From: Symbiodinium natans
Taxonomy: Eukaryota; Sar; Dinophyceae; Suessiales; Symbiodiniaceae
Assembly: GCA_905221605.1 (NCBI GenBank)
Contig: CAJNDS010002139.1
Coordinates: 576,613 to 640,612, forward strand
Direction of reading: 5' to 3'
DNA length: 64,000 nt
Below, piece by piece: positions 1-10,378 of the stretch (the stretch's first letter is position 1; the number at the start of each line of letters is the position of its first letter). The translations under genes and the position numbers were made by a program. Below the pieces are notes generated by a model. The model was given only the letters and a program-made list of their open reading frames with translations. It ran no database searches and was not told where the DNA came from.

Positions 1-229
1 CTTGTTTTAAAGCATACGAATCCTCTCTAAACCCATCGTGCGAGCATTGTGTTTGCAAATGAGCGGCTGCACCCCCCAACTCCCTGGCATTTTGGGAACA
101 AATGGAGAGGGAGCGTTGCGCCCCTCTTTTACCCCCTCTTTCTGGAAACAAGCAAATGGAGAAGACTGCTCCCCTCCAACCCTTGCACGTTTTGATTACG
201 TCAGAATGTGCTGTCGTGTAGATTAGAAT

Positions 230-960
230 TCTAGAAAAATTCTCAATTCTGACATTCGAATAATGAACACAAGAAACGAAAAGGTGGAATTCAGACCTTT
301 TTCTCTACTTCTTTACTTATTCTCAACTTTTCGAAAAATGACCAAGAAACGAAAACAACTCTCTATGAGTCTTGCACTCCTCCACTATTCCAATAATCAT
401 ACAAGAAACAAACTAAGTCAGAGAGATGGAAAGAAATCTGCTCTACTTCTCTACTGATTCTCCACTTTCGAATCATAAACACAAGAAGCCAAAACAAGAA
501 CGACGGAGGTTGAATTTAATCTTGTTCTCTGCTTCTCTACTTATTCTCCACTTTTCGAATAAATAAACGCAAGAAACAAATACAAGAAACAAGCGAGGTG
601 GAATTTCAAGTAGGAGCAATTCTCAACTTTTCCAATTAGTCTCTTTTTCGAATCATGAACACAGAAACAAAAACGAAACAAGGGAGTGAATTCTCTACTC
701 GTCTTTTTATTCTCTACTTTCGAAAAAATAATACAGGAACAACAACAAGAAAATTTAGAGTAGTTTTTCTTTTGAATAATGAACACCAGAAACAAAAACA
801 AGAAACGAGGGCGGTGGAACGTAGAGTAGTCTGATTTTCGATAATAAAGGCATAATCAACATCAGAAACAAAAACAAATCAGAACTCCTCTGACATTCAA
901 ATAATGAACAGAAGAAGCAAGAAACGAGTGGGATTGATCTTCTTTCGACAATTCATGATG
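230..960. repeat. Degenerate AT-rich tandem repeat
   Basis: A loosely repeated unit of roughly 80-130 bp recurs here. Each unit contains variants of 'ctctacttattctccacttttcgaat', followed by 'atgaacacaagaaac' and a G-rich 'gaggtggaat' segment. Copies are diverged and differ in length. Nothing in it looks coding; short open frames run through it only because stops are scarce in the repeat. The first 229 bases hold nothing I recognise. Confidence 0.55.
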
Positions 961-1304
961 AAATTCAACCTCGGTTGAATCAGTTCGTTTTTCGGTTGGT
1001 GCGCGGTGTTCCGAACGGGTTCAAATTCTCCGGTTCAGAAGTTCGCCAAATGAGTTCAACCCAAGTTTGATTGGAAGGAACCCTTCTTTTTTGGGGGGTT
1101 CTGCCCAGTGGCCTGTCCTTCTTCCGGACAAGTCACCTCCGCTGGGATCGGCGGACATTTGGCAGTCAAGAAGGCAATCAAGAGTCCCCCGCAGGGCATG
1201 CATTTGTTCTCTACAGAAGAAGAACAGATTGGACAGTGCGTTGCGCTTCGCTTTGATGGCGGTCCAGCGGAGGGAGCACAATCATAGCATGCATAATGGC
1301 TGAT
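961..1304. other. No gene seen
   Basis: The stretch between the AT-rich tandem repeat and the terminal repeat of the first retroelement holds no recognisable gene. Overlapping open frames occur on both strands but none shows a domain or motif. Confidence 0.5.
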
Positions 1305-1568
1305 TAAAGTCTTGAGCCAAAGAAACCCGGAAAAGGGAAAACAGCCAAACTCGAAGTGCATAAGACTCTCCCGAAAGGATCACCAAGCATATCATCACTA
1401 TGCATAAAAGCACTGCCCTCGCTTCTTCTTTTTTCTCACGTGGAGACTGTGGGAGTCGGTGCACACAAAGCCTCACCTTATACCTTAGGCAACCTGTGAA
1501 GCTGGGCACACGGGCCCCTTTGCAGCTGACGGCAAGGTCATAACACTGGGAAGCATGCACCAATCCCC
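1305..1568 (-). repeat. Terminal repeat B2 of element 1
   Basis: This 264-bp block is nearly identical to 2209-2472; the two differ by about two substitutions near the right end. It forms the 3' terminus of the minus-strand element. The minus strand contains TTTGGCTCAAG at 1321-1311, which matches the last 11 bases of the dinoflagellate spliced leader as I remember it. Confidence 0.85.
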
Positions 1569-1931
1569 TTGGGAGGCACAAGCAGATCCCCTCAAGCACT
1601 GCAAGAGTTTGCATCGTTAACAGTCAGAGCTCGGTGGTTGGCAAACATGAGCGAACGCAGGGCACAAGACGGCAGGCGCTCCAATGTTGGCTCACATGAG
1701 CAACATCAAGAACCAGCAGGCGCTCCAATGTTGGTGAACATGAGCGAACGCAGGGCCCTTTGAGAAGGGCTCGCAGAGGCGAGCACGCATGTGAAGCTTG
1801 CAAGAGGAAGGGCGGATAGGTGGGAATACTTGGCAGTCATAACTGCGACCAACTGGAATACTCAAGATACTCGACAGGACGAGCACAAGAGGGAAGCCAG
1901 GCGACCCGACACAGGGTGGGCAGGGCGGGAG
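1569..1931. repeat. Spacer between A2 and B2 with internal repeat
   Basis: These 363 bp separate repeats A2 and B2; in textbook PAT/Ngaro elements A2 and B2 are adjacent. A 20-bp segment beginning 'aacatgagcgaacgc' occurs at 1644 and again at 1737, and 'ggcgctccaatgttgg' also occurs twice. The spacer is either an internal tandem expansion or a later insertion. No gene is seen. Confidence 0.5.
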
Positions 1932-2207
1932 AAATTTTGACACATTGCAGAAGCTTGAGTCTAGTGTTCAAAGCTTAATGCAAAACACTTGTCAGCTCCA
2001 AGAACTTGCAGATGCTCATTGTTCACAAGGCACTTGAACCGGCGAACGTGCGCAAGCAATGGTGTCAGAGACTGGAAAATGAGTGCAAAAGGCCGATGAA
2101 GGAAAGTTTTCCCTTTTCCCAAAGCTCAGGCGAGCGAGCAAAAAAACGCAAAGAGGTCTTTCTCTAGGCTCAGACTTTAATGCACTATCAACCCGTTGAC
2201 CGTTAGC
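1932..2207 (-). repeat. Terminal repeat A2 of element 1
   Basis: This 276-bp block repeats 9853-10128 almost exactly, with differences confined to an A-rich run and a neighbouring base near the right end. It abuts B1, as expected for split direct repeats. Confidence 0.87.
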
Positions 2208-2208
2208 T

Positions 2209-2472
2209 TAAAGTCTTGAGCCAAAGAAACCCGGAAAAGGGAAAACAGCCAAACTCGAAGTGCATAAGACTCTCCCGAAAGGATCACCAAGCATATCATC
2301 ACTATGCATAAAAGCACTGCCCTCGCTTCTTCTTTTTTCTCACGTGGAGACTGTGGGAGTCGGTGCACACAAAGCCTCACCTTATACCTTAGGCAACCTG
2401 TGAAGCTGGGCACACGGGCCCCTTTGCAGCTGACGGCAAGGCCATAACACTGGGACGCATGCACCAATCCCC
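2209..2472 (-). repeat. Terminal repeat B1 of element 1
   Basis: This is the 264-bp internal copy of B, directly adjoining A2 and lying just downstream of the RNase H ORF in element orientation. It carries the second copy of TTTGGCTCAAG on the minus strand (2225-2215). Confidence 0.87.
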
Positions 2473-2523
2473 AACTTAACCGAAACCCAAACTAACGCCC
2501 AAGACAAGAAGGGATCTCTGCAA

Positions 2524-3745
2524 TCAAGAAAGAATCATCTCCAAGGTTTGTTGGCAAGAATCTGCTTCCAACACCACGCCTTCAAATTGAAAGGTGGACA
2601 TGAGGGTCCTGGAAGGCTCGTCGGCTAAGTTTGACGGACTGGGCACTCGTGCGAACCAACTGAAGGTTTTGGCCAGGGTCTCCACCGTAAGTAAGGAGAA
2701 GCCGGGCCAACCTGGCACCTACCTGGTTGCGGGCGGAACCACTGATGAGGACGTCCCTTGTGGCGTTATTATCTATGTAGCAAACAATGGGTCGCGAACA
2801 AATGTCATCTCTCCAGAGGACATAGGCCAACACTACGGCACAAAGTTCGGCTTCAAAGATAATCGTACTGGATTCGTCAACGCCTAAGGCACGCTGGAAG
2901 GACTCGTGAAGTTCTACCGAGAAGAACCTACGAGGCATCCCGTCAGGTCCTATGAGGACTCCGCCCAACCCACAACGGCTAGAACCACCTGCCCTATCAA
3001 AGGCCGCATCTGTGAAGATGTAACAAGGTTGAGCGGAAAGGTTGGAGATTGTCCTCGGCGGGCCATTTTTGAGGAGGTCAATGAACAAGGTTATGGCTGA
3101 AGCCATGGCGTCGGTGATCACACACTGAGGGTCAGCTTCTGCCTGCTGCAGAGCTTTGACGCAAGTTCGGCCCAACCTTCCAAACAGCTGGCCACCAGCA
3201 AGAAGCATGCGTCCCCTGATCCGTTCCAGTTCCTTCCTGGTGGACGTTCTAACCTCCAGAAACTTCCTGTATTCGGCTGGGAGTGTTGAAGAACAAGACC
3301 TCGGAGTGAAGGAATCTGCTGAAGGAAACCAATATTCCCAGAGGATCTTCTGGCGAACTTCGGGTGTCTGCTGTGCTAAACCAGCGGGGGACAGCTTAGC
3401 GGGTTTGAAACAAGGTCCAAAAAGCCCAGAAGCTGGCACCTGGCCTGCAAGATCGACACCCTCCTTCATCAGATCTACGACTCCCAGATCCGGGTAACCG
3501 CTGGCACGTAACATTTCCTGCCATAGCAGGAGGTTCTTCCCCTCCAGCACCTTTGCTCGCTCTGGAGGCATCGATGCCTTCAGAGCCGCCTCCTCCTCCT
3601 TTAAAGCCCCCATCCTATTCAACCAGTACTTAAACCAACCAGTCCTGACCTCTGCAGTCTCAGCCAAGGTATGGCTGGCATTGAAGTCAATGGCCTCTTC
3701 CAAAACACTTGGCAGCAAAGCGTCGAAAGGATGCCCCTTGGCCAC
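2524..3745 (-). pseudogene. RT/RNase H ORF of element 1, RT palm missing
   Basis: The first ~140 residues (3745 to about 3325) match the region I know precedes the RT domain in dinoflagellate elements of this type (start AKGHPFDALLPSV). They run directly into the RT thumb and connection (ERIRGRMLLAGGQLFGRLGR, residues ~175-194). The fingers and palm, including the DD catalytic box, are absent, so an in-frame deletion near 3320 is likely. RNase H follows with D246 (FTDAAF), an acidic pair near E298/E300 (FEAEL) and D325 (YIDNNATRDVL). Its last part (WFARVPSPSNLADEPSR) lies in another frame at 2718-2524, so a frameshift near 2600-2700 separates the final Asp. The product could not act as a reverse transcriptase. 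Confidence 0.75.
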
Positions 3746-5372
3746 GGCTGCTCTTACAAACTCTTGTGGTTCGAAGGGGATGCCCCAAGCAACCTCGGCG
3801 GCTGCAAAGCGGCACCTATGGGGACTTGGTTAGTGTCAGGCAACCCCATATTAACCGTAAGAGGAGTAGACTGCAAAAGCTGTGAGCCTGCGGGCAGGGC
3901 CCCGGCCGGGGCAACAGAAGGCGGAGGCGCCCAGTCCTTCTTCAATCGGGCCATGGGCTCAACAGGCAGGTCGTCGAGCAGAACGGAGGGGCCGCGCAAG
4001 ACAACAACTTGCTTGTGTTCCGGCACCAGAAGGGCATAAGAAGATGCTTTGGGCTGCAAACCAGTGCGGGCGCGGATGGCCGCAATGGACGGCTCAGAAG
4101 GCGGTGTGACCTCGACGGCCTGGGCAAAGCAACGCGCCACGCAGACCGCAAGAAAAGGCGGATAAGCGCACTCCTCACTAGTGGACCAAGTGTGGGACGG
4201 TGTGAGCCCCCAGGGCAAATGCCGCGAAGCGCAACTGGTACCAGGACAAGTACGGGCGAGGAAGGCGAAGGAGGGGTGGTTATGGGCGATGGCCGTCCAT
4301 TTGGGTCTGCGACCCTTGAAAGCACAGTTCGGGGTGGGCCGAGTCGCGCAAGGGAGGCGGCGACGGCACAACGTTTCCGGCAGCATCGTAGACTGGGATG
4401 CAACGGGCCAGACTGGTGGGACGGTGGAGCAATCCACAACCCCACGAGATATGGGCAACGCAGCCAATGCCACAGCAAGTCCTGCCCGGCTGTGGAACTG
4501 AGGTCGGCCACCAAAGTATGAGAACGAGCTTCGGACGAAGGCCTAGAATCCACGCCGAAACAGTGCGGCCAAAAAGAACGCAAAGCCGTGGTGATGCGAG
4601 CAGTACCGGAGAAGATCTCGAAAACCACCGGGAAATTGCTGTGCAGCGGACGCGGGGGGGCCAGACCGGCCTTGTCGCCGGTCGACAGGGCGGGGCAGCG
4701 GAAGCCTAAGCTTTGCAGGGCTGACCTATCGGAAGCTGTGAGCAGCTCAAAGCGCGCGATGACGAAGGCCGCCATCGCCATCACCACCCGGGACCCAACC
4801 CAAGGAGCGGTCGCACGAAGCAGGTGTGGGTCGAAAAGCGTGGGTCCCGTGAGGCTGAGGAGACGACCTGTGGTAGCAACAGCAGGGTCGGGGCACGCCA
4901 CTGAGCCGGCTTCATCTTCAATCCACAGCTCGCCTCCTTCGAAGCTGGAGCAAGGAATGAGGCAGGAAGAAAAACCTGAACTGTTGTTCAGGTCACGGTG
5001 AGGAGGGGTGCAAAGATCTTTAAAAAGGGCTATCGAAGAGAATTCGATTTCTGGGGCTCGACGCGTGACTAGGTCACACAGACAGCGCATGACATTTGGA
5101 AAAGTGGATGCATGGGTCCTCAGGCCTACCAAAGACCCATGGACGTACGCGCCCGTTGTAAAGCTAAACTCGGATGGCACGCCTTGTCCCCGAGCAGGGC
5201 GCTCGGACTTGAGATGGGGCACCAAAGCGCAGACATCGGCTTCCGTGACCCCCTGTTGGAGAAAAGAGGCTGCAAGAGATTCTGCATCTTTCGGAGAAAC
5301 GCGTGAGGAGATGACCTCACCAGTGGAAAAACGTGGCTCAGTGCCCGGCGCCGGAGGGCGCGGCAGCAACAC
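3746..5372 (-). pseudogene. 2OG-Fe(II)-dioxygenase-like plus methyltransferase-like region
   Basis: An ORF from 5372 to 3942 opens with a fold reminiscent of the double-stranded beta-helix of 2OG-Fe(II) dioxygenases. It has an HxD motif (H125, D127 in PPHRDLNN), a GGEL strand (146-149), and a distal His (H183) followed 12 residues later by Arg (R195 in GSR). That spacing matches prolyl-4-hydroxylase-type oxygenases. From residue ~249 a SAM-methyltransferase-like start follows (VFEIFSGTARITTAL, then GVD). The expected Pro-Cys catalytic loop reads IAPPSHQS instead, and coding sense then passes into another frame (to about 3754). I recognise the block as the usual segment between Gag and RT in these dinoflagellate elements. 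The oxygenase call is by motif only; the methyltransferase part is probably inactive here. Confidence 0.5.
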
Positions 5373-5390
5373 CCCCGACGCCCCAAGCTC

Positions 5391-6680
5391 TCAATTGCAC
5401 TGCCTGATCGTGTGAGTGCTCTTGAAGCACTTGACGCAAACATGCAGGCGCTTGCAATGCTGATTCTTGCAGCCTTCCAAGTTGTGGTTGAAACAAAGCT
5501 CCTTCCCATCATCAGTCTTGGCACGCCCGCCCAAGTCACTGATCACCTTGGGCACGGCCGGCCCATGGAACCGACCTTTGCCCTTTCCTGCAGGGGCCCC
5601 TCTTCCGCGGCCCTTGGATCATTTGGAACCAGGCCGCGCACGCCCGAATTGCCCCGAGGACGCAGAAGCAGCGGGGCGCTTCAGCCCACGCTGATCAGGA
5701 CGCTGAGCCACCAAAGGCATCAAAAGCATGCTGACCTGATAGCTTTCAAGAGCTTCCAAAATCTTGGTGTCCAAGGCATAAACGCCGGATGGATCGCGCC
5801 GGGGCTTGACATCAGCAGCGATGAGACGCTCAAACACCATACGGTCCGCCCTGGCTAACTGACTGACCGAACACCTCTGGTAATCAGGGGGCGGATCACG
5901 GGCCAAGTGCTGGAAGAGGAGTGTGACATACTTCTGATAAGACGTGAAGGACACAATCTGTGCAAAAGCAAAAGCAACGCCTCGCCTCAAAAGGGCTTCC
6001 TGCAGCTGCAGCGCCGAGCACGGCGGGCTATCGGGCACATCAGGCTGGCTGGAGACAGACAGCGTTTTGGCATCATCAAGCTCGAGGACCTTCTTGTCGG
6101 GTCGCGCATTCGTGACCTCGAAGGCCCGACTCACGCAAACATCAGGGCTCAGAAAACGAAGCTGGTTTTCTCTCTCGATGGCAGCTGCTTTATCAAGCAG
6201 ACTGAAAGAGGGCTCGAGGGGACCTTCCAAAGCCAGACCCGGCAACGAAGCTTTCAGATGCGCCATCCGTCGGGAGCGTTCAGCTTCCGGAACTTTCTCT
6301 TGGGCTGAACTATCGGGGTGGGTTAGCTGCTCTTTGAGCTCTGCTGTGGCCAATGCCCGCCCCTCCCAGATGAGGCGGCGGAGCGAGGCCTGATCGCCGA
6401 GGGTCGCAGCAGGCAGATGCAATCTCATCAAAACCTCAACATCGGCATCGGCAAGGGGCTGGCCCGGAGTCCCAATGATGTGTGCAATGTTACCCATGGT
6501 TGCAACCCCATGAGCCTGCAAAGCTTGCAAGCTGGCCCCACTCATCCCGATTTCGGAGGCCCTCTTTTCAAAATGAGCTTCACTGTCCAGAAGAACACGC
6601 AGCCCTTCCAAAGGGCGGCCTAAGCTGGGAGCTCGACAGCAAAGGACTGAAGCATGCACTGACAGATTTAGGCAGAACAT
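5391..6680 (-). pseudogene. Gag-like protein with CCCH and CCHC zinc knuckles, one in-frame stop
   Basis: The first 353 codons match the helical Gag-like segment typical of dinoflagellate tyrosine-recombinase elements (for example GLALEGPLEPSFSLLDK and QLARADRMVFERL). A single TGA at 5621-5619 interrupts the frame just after a basic Gly/Arg/Lys tract begins. The same frame then continues to a stop at 5393-5391. That tail encodes a CX7CX4CX3H finger (starting CFNHNLEGC) and a retroviral-type CX2CX4HX4C knuckle (CVKCFKSTHTIRQC). The protein would package element RNA. The stop may be a mutation or a readthrough point; given the damage elsewhere in this copy, mutation is more likely. The true start lies at or upstream of 6680. 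Confidence 0.65.
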
Positions 6681-6829
6681 CAGGGCAGCAAATCTTCATG
6701 GCTCATCAGCGTCTAGCTGCCGCTGCACGCATGCTCTTGCAAGAAGACATGAAACTTTTCCCAGCGGCGACGGGATGTGGGGGGCTGCCGGAAGCTTTCA
6801 AAAACATCTGCTCGAAAAAGTCTGACAGC

Positions 6830-7165
6830 TCAGCGCATCCGCCGGCAGGTGCAACCACCAAACACAACTCAGGGAATGCAAGGCCAGCCATGTGGCCTCA
6901 GCACATCCGATGGCCATGTTGTCGAGGCGCATCCGCCAGCCATGTTGCCGAGGCCTTGCGCAAGCGCATCCGCCGCGCCACTTTCGAAAAATAAAAATCT
7001 GGCCAATCGGCGCATCCGCCGGCTGGTGCAACCACCAAACACAACCGATAGACTGCAGTGCCACTGTGTGGCGAAACCGCATCCGACAGCCATGTTGTTC
7101 GAGCGCATCCGCCGGCCATGTTGCCGAGGCACAGGCAGCAAGCGCATCCGCCAGCTGGCCAGACA
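6830..7165. repeat. Internal tandem repeats in element 1
   Basis: Segments built on 'gcgcatccgccagccatgt' and 'aggtgcaaccaccaaacac' recur several times between the recombinase and Gag ORFs. For example, near-identical blocks start at 6834 and 7011. Long frames run through them on both strands because the repeat lacks stops; I treat none as a gene. The flanking 7166-7531 has no domain I can name. Confidence 0.6.
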
Positions 7166-7531
7166 AGATTTCGCAAAAGTCTGTACCACCAAGGTCAAAA
7201 TGGCTTTGCCCTATGAGGCCTGCAGAAACCATGTCAAGATGTATCAGCCCCAAGACGAACGCAAACTTCACAGCGCCGTCCTGGGCCAAAAGCGCATCCA
7301 GCCTCGCAAGCATCGGATTCCGCTCGACCGCATGCAAAGATTGCAGTGCCTCCACCCGTAAAGGATTTAGCCAAATGCATGGTACGAGTCTTCTTATGCA
7401 CACGCGTCATCTCCGCAGGCCAGTCCGGTCGCGCTAGCTTCTTGCAAGATGCAGGTGCATCGCTGTCGGAGCTGGATGAACTGCTAGAGGAGGACTCCAC
7501 ATCGGAGCTTGAGGCAGGGCTGACATCGTGC

Positions 7532-8677
7532 TCAGCAGGTTCTGGCACCCTGCCTGGGAGTCGGCTCAGCTTCGCCAGCAGGCTCGTCCTTGACCTCAAT
7601 CACATCAACATGAGACTGCGCGACACTCTGTGGATACCTCAAGGACCTTGGCACGTCGGGCACGAAACGGGCATGATGCACCTCCATGATGACGCTTTGA
7701 AGAGCTCGTGTGGCATCGTAAACCAGGTCTCTCGAGTACAACGGTGCACTTCCCTTGACAGCATCGCAATGACGTCCAAGGATATGCTGCTGCTGAGGAG
7801 GCAAGCCAAATTTTGAAGTCCAGTCAAGCAGGGTCACCTTGAGGCTGTGCGAAGACAGCCGGCGATTCGAATCGGGCTGCCCAAGGAAAGAATGCAGCAA
7901 AGCAGTCACCTCATGAGCGCGGAGCTCACGCAAACCTGGAGCTCCTCCCGCACCGTCGCTAGGAGGACGGAACAAAGGGCCGTTAATGTCGCCATCAAGC
8001 ACTGCTTCCAGAGCGGCCTTGACATCTTGATACCAGTTGGATCCATCGACCCCAACCAACGGAGCAATCACGGGCAGGAGCTTGGACTTAAGCTTAGGGT
8101 TCCTAGCCCCTTTATGAGTTTTGAGCATTATCTCAAGGAACCCAAATTTATCTGCGGTGTCGGCCATCAACCTTTGGACTCTCACAAGGTCGCTGGCTCG
8201 TGCTCTGGCATATGCACAGATGATCAAGAACGCCACGGAAGCTCGGTCCCAAGGCTCAAGCACGCCGTTTTTCAACAGACCGTGCAATGCCAGAAGCTCT
8301 GAAAGCAACAAAGAGGATGCCTGGCAAGACTCCCGTGATAGGGCCTCCATTTGTTCTGCGAAACCAATGCATCGACGACTCAACACGTGCTCGGAGAAAC
8401 ACACCCCCAGAACATGCAATGCAAAACGGATGCCTGATATTGAAGCTTGTCCTTTGGAAGCTGCTGCAGCATGTTCCTTCAAGTATGACAAGTAATCCCA
8501 AAGCCCTTCCTCGGTGATGCTCACAAGGAGCCCTTTGCACTCAACCATCCAGCGCATGAGATGAACCAAAGAATTTGCACGTTTCTCGACAGTGAATGGC
8601 GACTTCACGCCGAGGGCAGGCCTTGACATAGATGCACTGGTCATCATGACCGGCAGGCCACGCATGTGGTCTGGCAT
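7532..8677 (-). CDS. Tyrosine recombinase of element 1
   Basis: This 381-residue ORF is a DIRS-type integrase that would insert the circular cDNA by site-specific recombination without target duplication. The catalytic domain shows Arg in AYARARASDL (R158/R160), a Lys-containing strand (KTHKGARN), SSHSLKVTLLDW where the usual HxxR reads HSLK (H277, K280), GRHCD (H303) and the presumed nucleophile Y314 in PLYSRDL. The tail (RFVPDVPRSLRYP) is a motif I associate with this dinoflagellate family. The N-terminal part seems to begin in another frame: 8903-8541 encodes a plausible continuation (YEARIEAVLEKSCLKLVEF), so a frameshift near 8650 probably truncates this copy. The ORF lies 5' of Gag in element order. 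Confidence 0.7.
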   Translation of the reverse strand: MPDHMRGLPVMMTSASMSRPALGVKSPFTVEKRANSLVHLMRWMVECKGLLVSITEEGLWDYLSYLKEHAAAASKGQASISGIRFALHVLGVCFSEHVLSRRCIGFAEQMEALSRESCQASSLLLSELLALHGLLKNGVLEPWDRASVAFLIICAYARARASDLVRVQRLMADTADKFGFLEIMLKTHKGARNPKLKSKLLPVIAPLVGVDGSNWYQDVKAALEAVLDGDINGPLFRPPSDGAGGAPGLRELRAHEVTALLHSFLGQPDSNRRLSSHSLKVTLLDWTSKFGLPPQQQHILGRHCDAVKGSAPLYSRDLVYDATRALQSVIMEVHHARFVPDVPRSLRYPQSVAQSHVDVIEVKDEPAGEAEPTPRQGARTC

Positions 8678-9030
8678 TAAGCTCCAAGGAGTTCAGAAAC
8701 TCGACAAGCTTAAGGCAACTTTTCTCCAAAACCGCCTCTATCCTGGCCTCATACGCAATGTCATGATGGCACCTGAAGGCACGTAAGGCTTTGCATGGCA
8801 TCACCGAAGGTCCGGGCCTCGCGAGGGAGCCTCCCATGGGCTCTGAAGGCACAATCTGCAGGCTGACAGGTGCCGGAGGAACGGTGGATGGCACCCCCGA
8901 CAACGCAGGGAAATTTTGGAAAAGACCCTTATAAATGCCTGTCTGCCAGGGAAGCCCCGAAGGTGGGAAGCGGGATCAACGACTCTGAGCCCGACCTGCT
9001 CAACAACCGATCTAACGTCTGGACGACCTT

Positions 9031-9806
9031 TCAATGGACTTGGCTTCGGGGTCGGCACCACAAAGTTGGGACCTCCGGAAAGTTCGAACTCAGGAACCGC
9101 CGCATGCCCATCTTCTTCGGACGGCGAAAACTCGTACCAACACCAAGAACAGAATGCTCTCTCGGCACCGGAGAACCTTCCCGAAGACTTCCGAAGCCCT
9201 CAAAGTCGCTAAGGCCTTCTCCGCAGCTTTCATCCCCAACAAGCAAGTCCGTCAAGTCCAATGCAGGGCCTGAGGCGTCTACGAGGCCTTGCTCAACTGG
9301 CGCTGGCTGCGAGCCGGGCTCATCCAACAGTCCTGGGGTACCTGGCGCTGCCAAACTCGGAGACTCAAGGGATCCCAAAGACCCCAAATTATCCGCAAGA
9401 CCAGCCAAGGGATGATGGAGGGCATATCGTCTGACCACATGCAGCAGCGGTGTGGCGCAAGTGCAAAGACCGATGCAGCGGAGACAATGGCTAGGGGCAG
9501 CAGCACTGTCTTCAGACATCAGAAGCCAGCAGGGCGCAACCGCAACAAACGACGCAACAAGTTGGCTAGACGTCCTATGGAGACGTGCAAGAAATGATTG
9601 ATCGCAGCCAACCTTGTGGAAGCCTGCTCGAGGTCAGCTTCGAGATCTCCAAGACGAGTTTCAAGAGATGCTATGCTAGACTCCAAGGAAACAACACGAT
9701 GCGTAAGCTGACGCTGGGCACGCCCGAGCAGCACAATGTCACGACTGTGACTGTCCAAGCGAGTCTCGAGGACCTGCAGGCGATCAGATGTGAGGCCAGC
9801 GTCCAT
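9031..9806 (-). CDS. First ORF(s) of element 1, coiled-coil protein
   Basis: Two abutting minus frames, 9806-9519 (95 codons) and 9519-9031 (162 codons), follow terminal repeat A1 directly. The first has a heptad-rich coiled coil (VLETRLDSHSRDIVLLG and ASLETRLGDLEADLEQAST). The second is low-complexity with many Leu, Pro, Ser and Gly. Their place right after the 5' terminal repeat suits an accessory or Gag-like first ORF, but I recognise no family. They may be one protein split by a frameshift near 9519. The A1 repeat starts at 9853, so the 5' leader is under 50 bp. Confidence 0.4.
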
Positions 9807-9852
9807 GGACCGCGCACGGGCGGAGAAGCTAGAATCTTGTCAAGAAATCTAG

Positions 9853-10128
9853 AAATTTTGACACATTGCAGAAGCTTGAGTCTAGTGTTCAAAGCTTAAT
9901 GCAAAACACTTGTCAGCTCCAAGAACTTGCAGATGCTCATTGTTCACAAGGCACTTGAACCGGCGAACGTGCGCAAGCAATGGTGTCAGAGACTGGAAAA
10001 TGAGTGCAAAAGGCCGATGAAGGAAAGTTTTCCCTTTTCCCAAAGCTCAGGCGAGCGAGCAAAGAAAAGCAAAGAGGTTTTTCTCTAGGCTCAGACTTTA
10101 ATGCACTATCAACCCGTTGACCGTTAGC
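9853..10128 (-). repeat. Terminal repeat A1 of element 1
   Basis: This is the 5' terminal copy (minus orientation) of the 276-bp repeat at 1932-2207. Its outer edge at about 10128 is where similarity to A2 stops and defines the right end of the element. Confidence 0.87.
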
Positions 10129-10378
10129 ATAAGCGAGCCGTGCAAGGCTGCCTTGCTGACGGATGTCGATCAGCCTGTGTCTGAGATCAAACCGCTTTAG
10201 AGATCTCCTCGCGCTTGATGCCATGCCGAGGCCAAGGCTGCCTGAAAGAGTACAGCACTGTTGATGGGCACAGAGGCTTTCGAGACTTCCTAATCCTGCT
10301 CCACATGGCTATGTGCTTTCGCGATCCACTGATTGCAAAAACTGCAGTGTCTAGTTAGAGCCTCAGCGAGAAAAATCA

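Larger units (their letters stand above)
1305..10128 (-). mobile_element. DIRS/PAT-like tyrosine-recombinase retrotransposon, decayed copy
   Basis: The element reads on the minus strand. Its ends form split direct repeats: A1 (9853-10128), coding body, B1 (2209-2472), A2 (1932-2207), a 363-bp spacer, then B2 (1305-1568). This A1-body-B1A2-B2 layout is characteristic of PAT/Ngaro-type tyrosine-recombinase retroelements. In element order the body encodes a coiled-coil ORF, a tyrosine recombinase, a Gag-like protein with zinc knuckles, a 2OG-dioxygenase-like plus methyltransferase-like region, and RT/RNase H. The A copies differ at only a few bases of 276 and the B copies at about two of 264, so the last transposition was recent. 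Yet the ORFs carry frameshifts, an in-frame stop and a deletion of the RT palm. I infer a non-autonomous copy moved by enzymes supplied from elsewhere. The outer limits are set by the repeats and could extend slightly. Confidence 0.8.
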
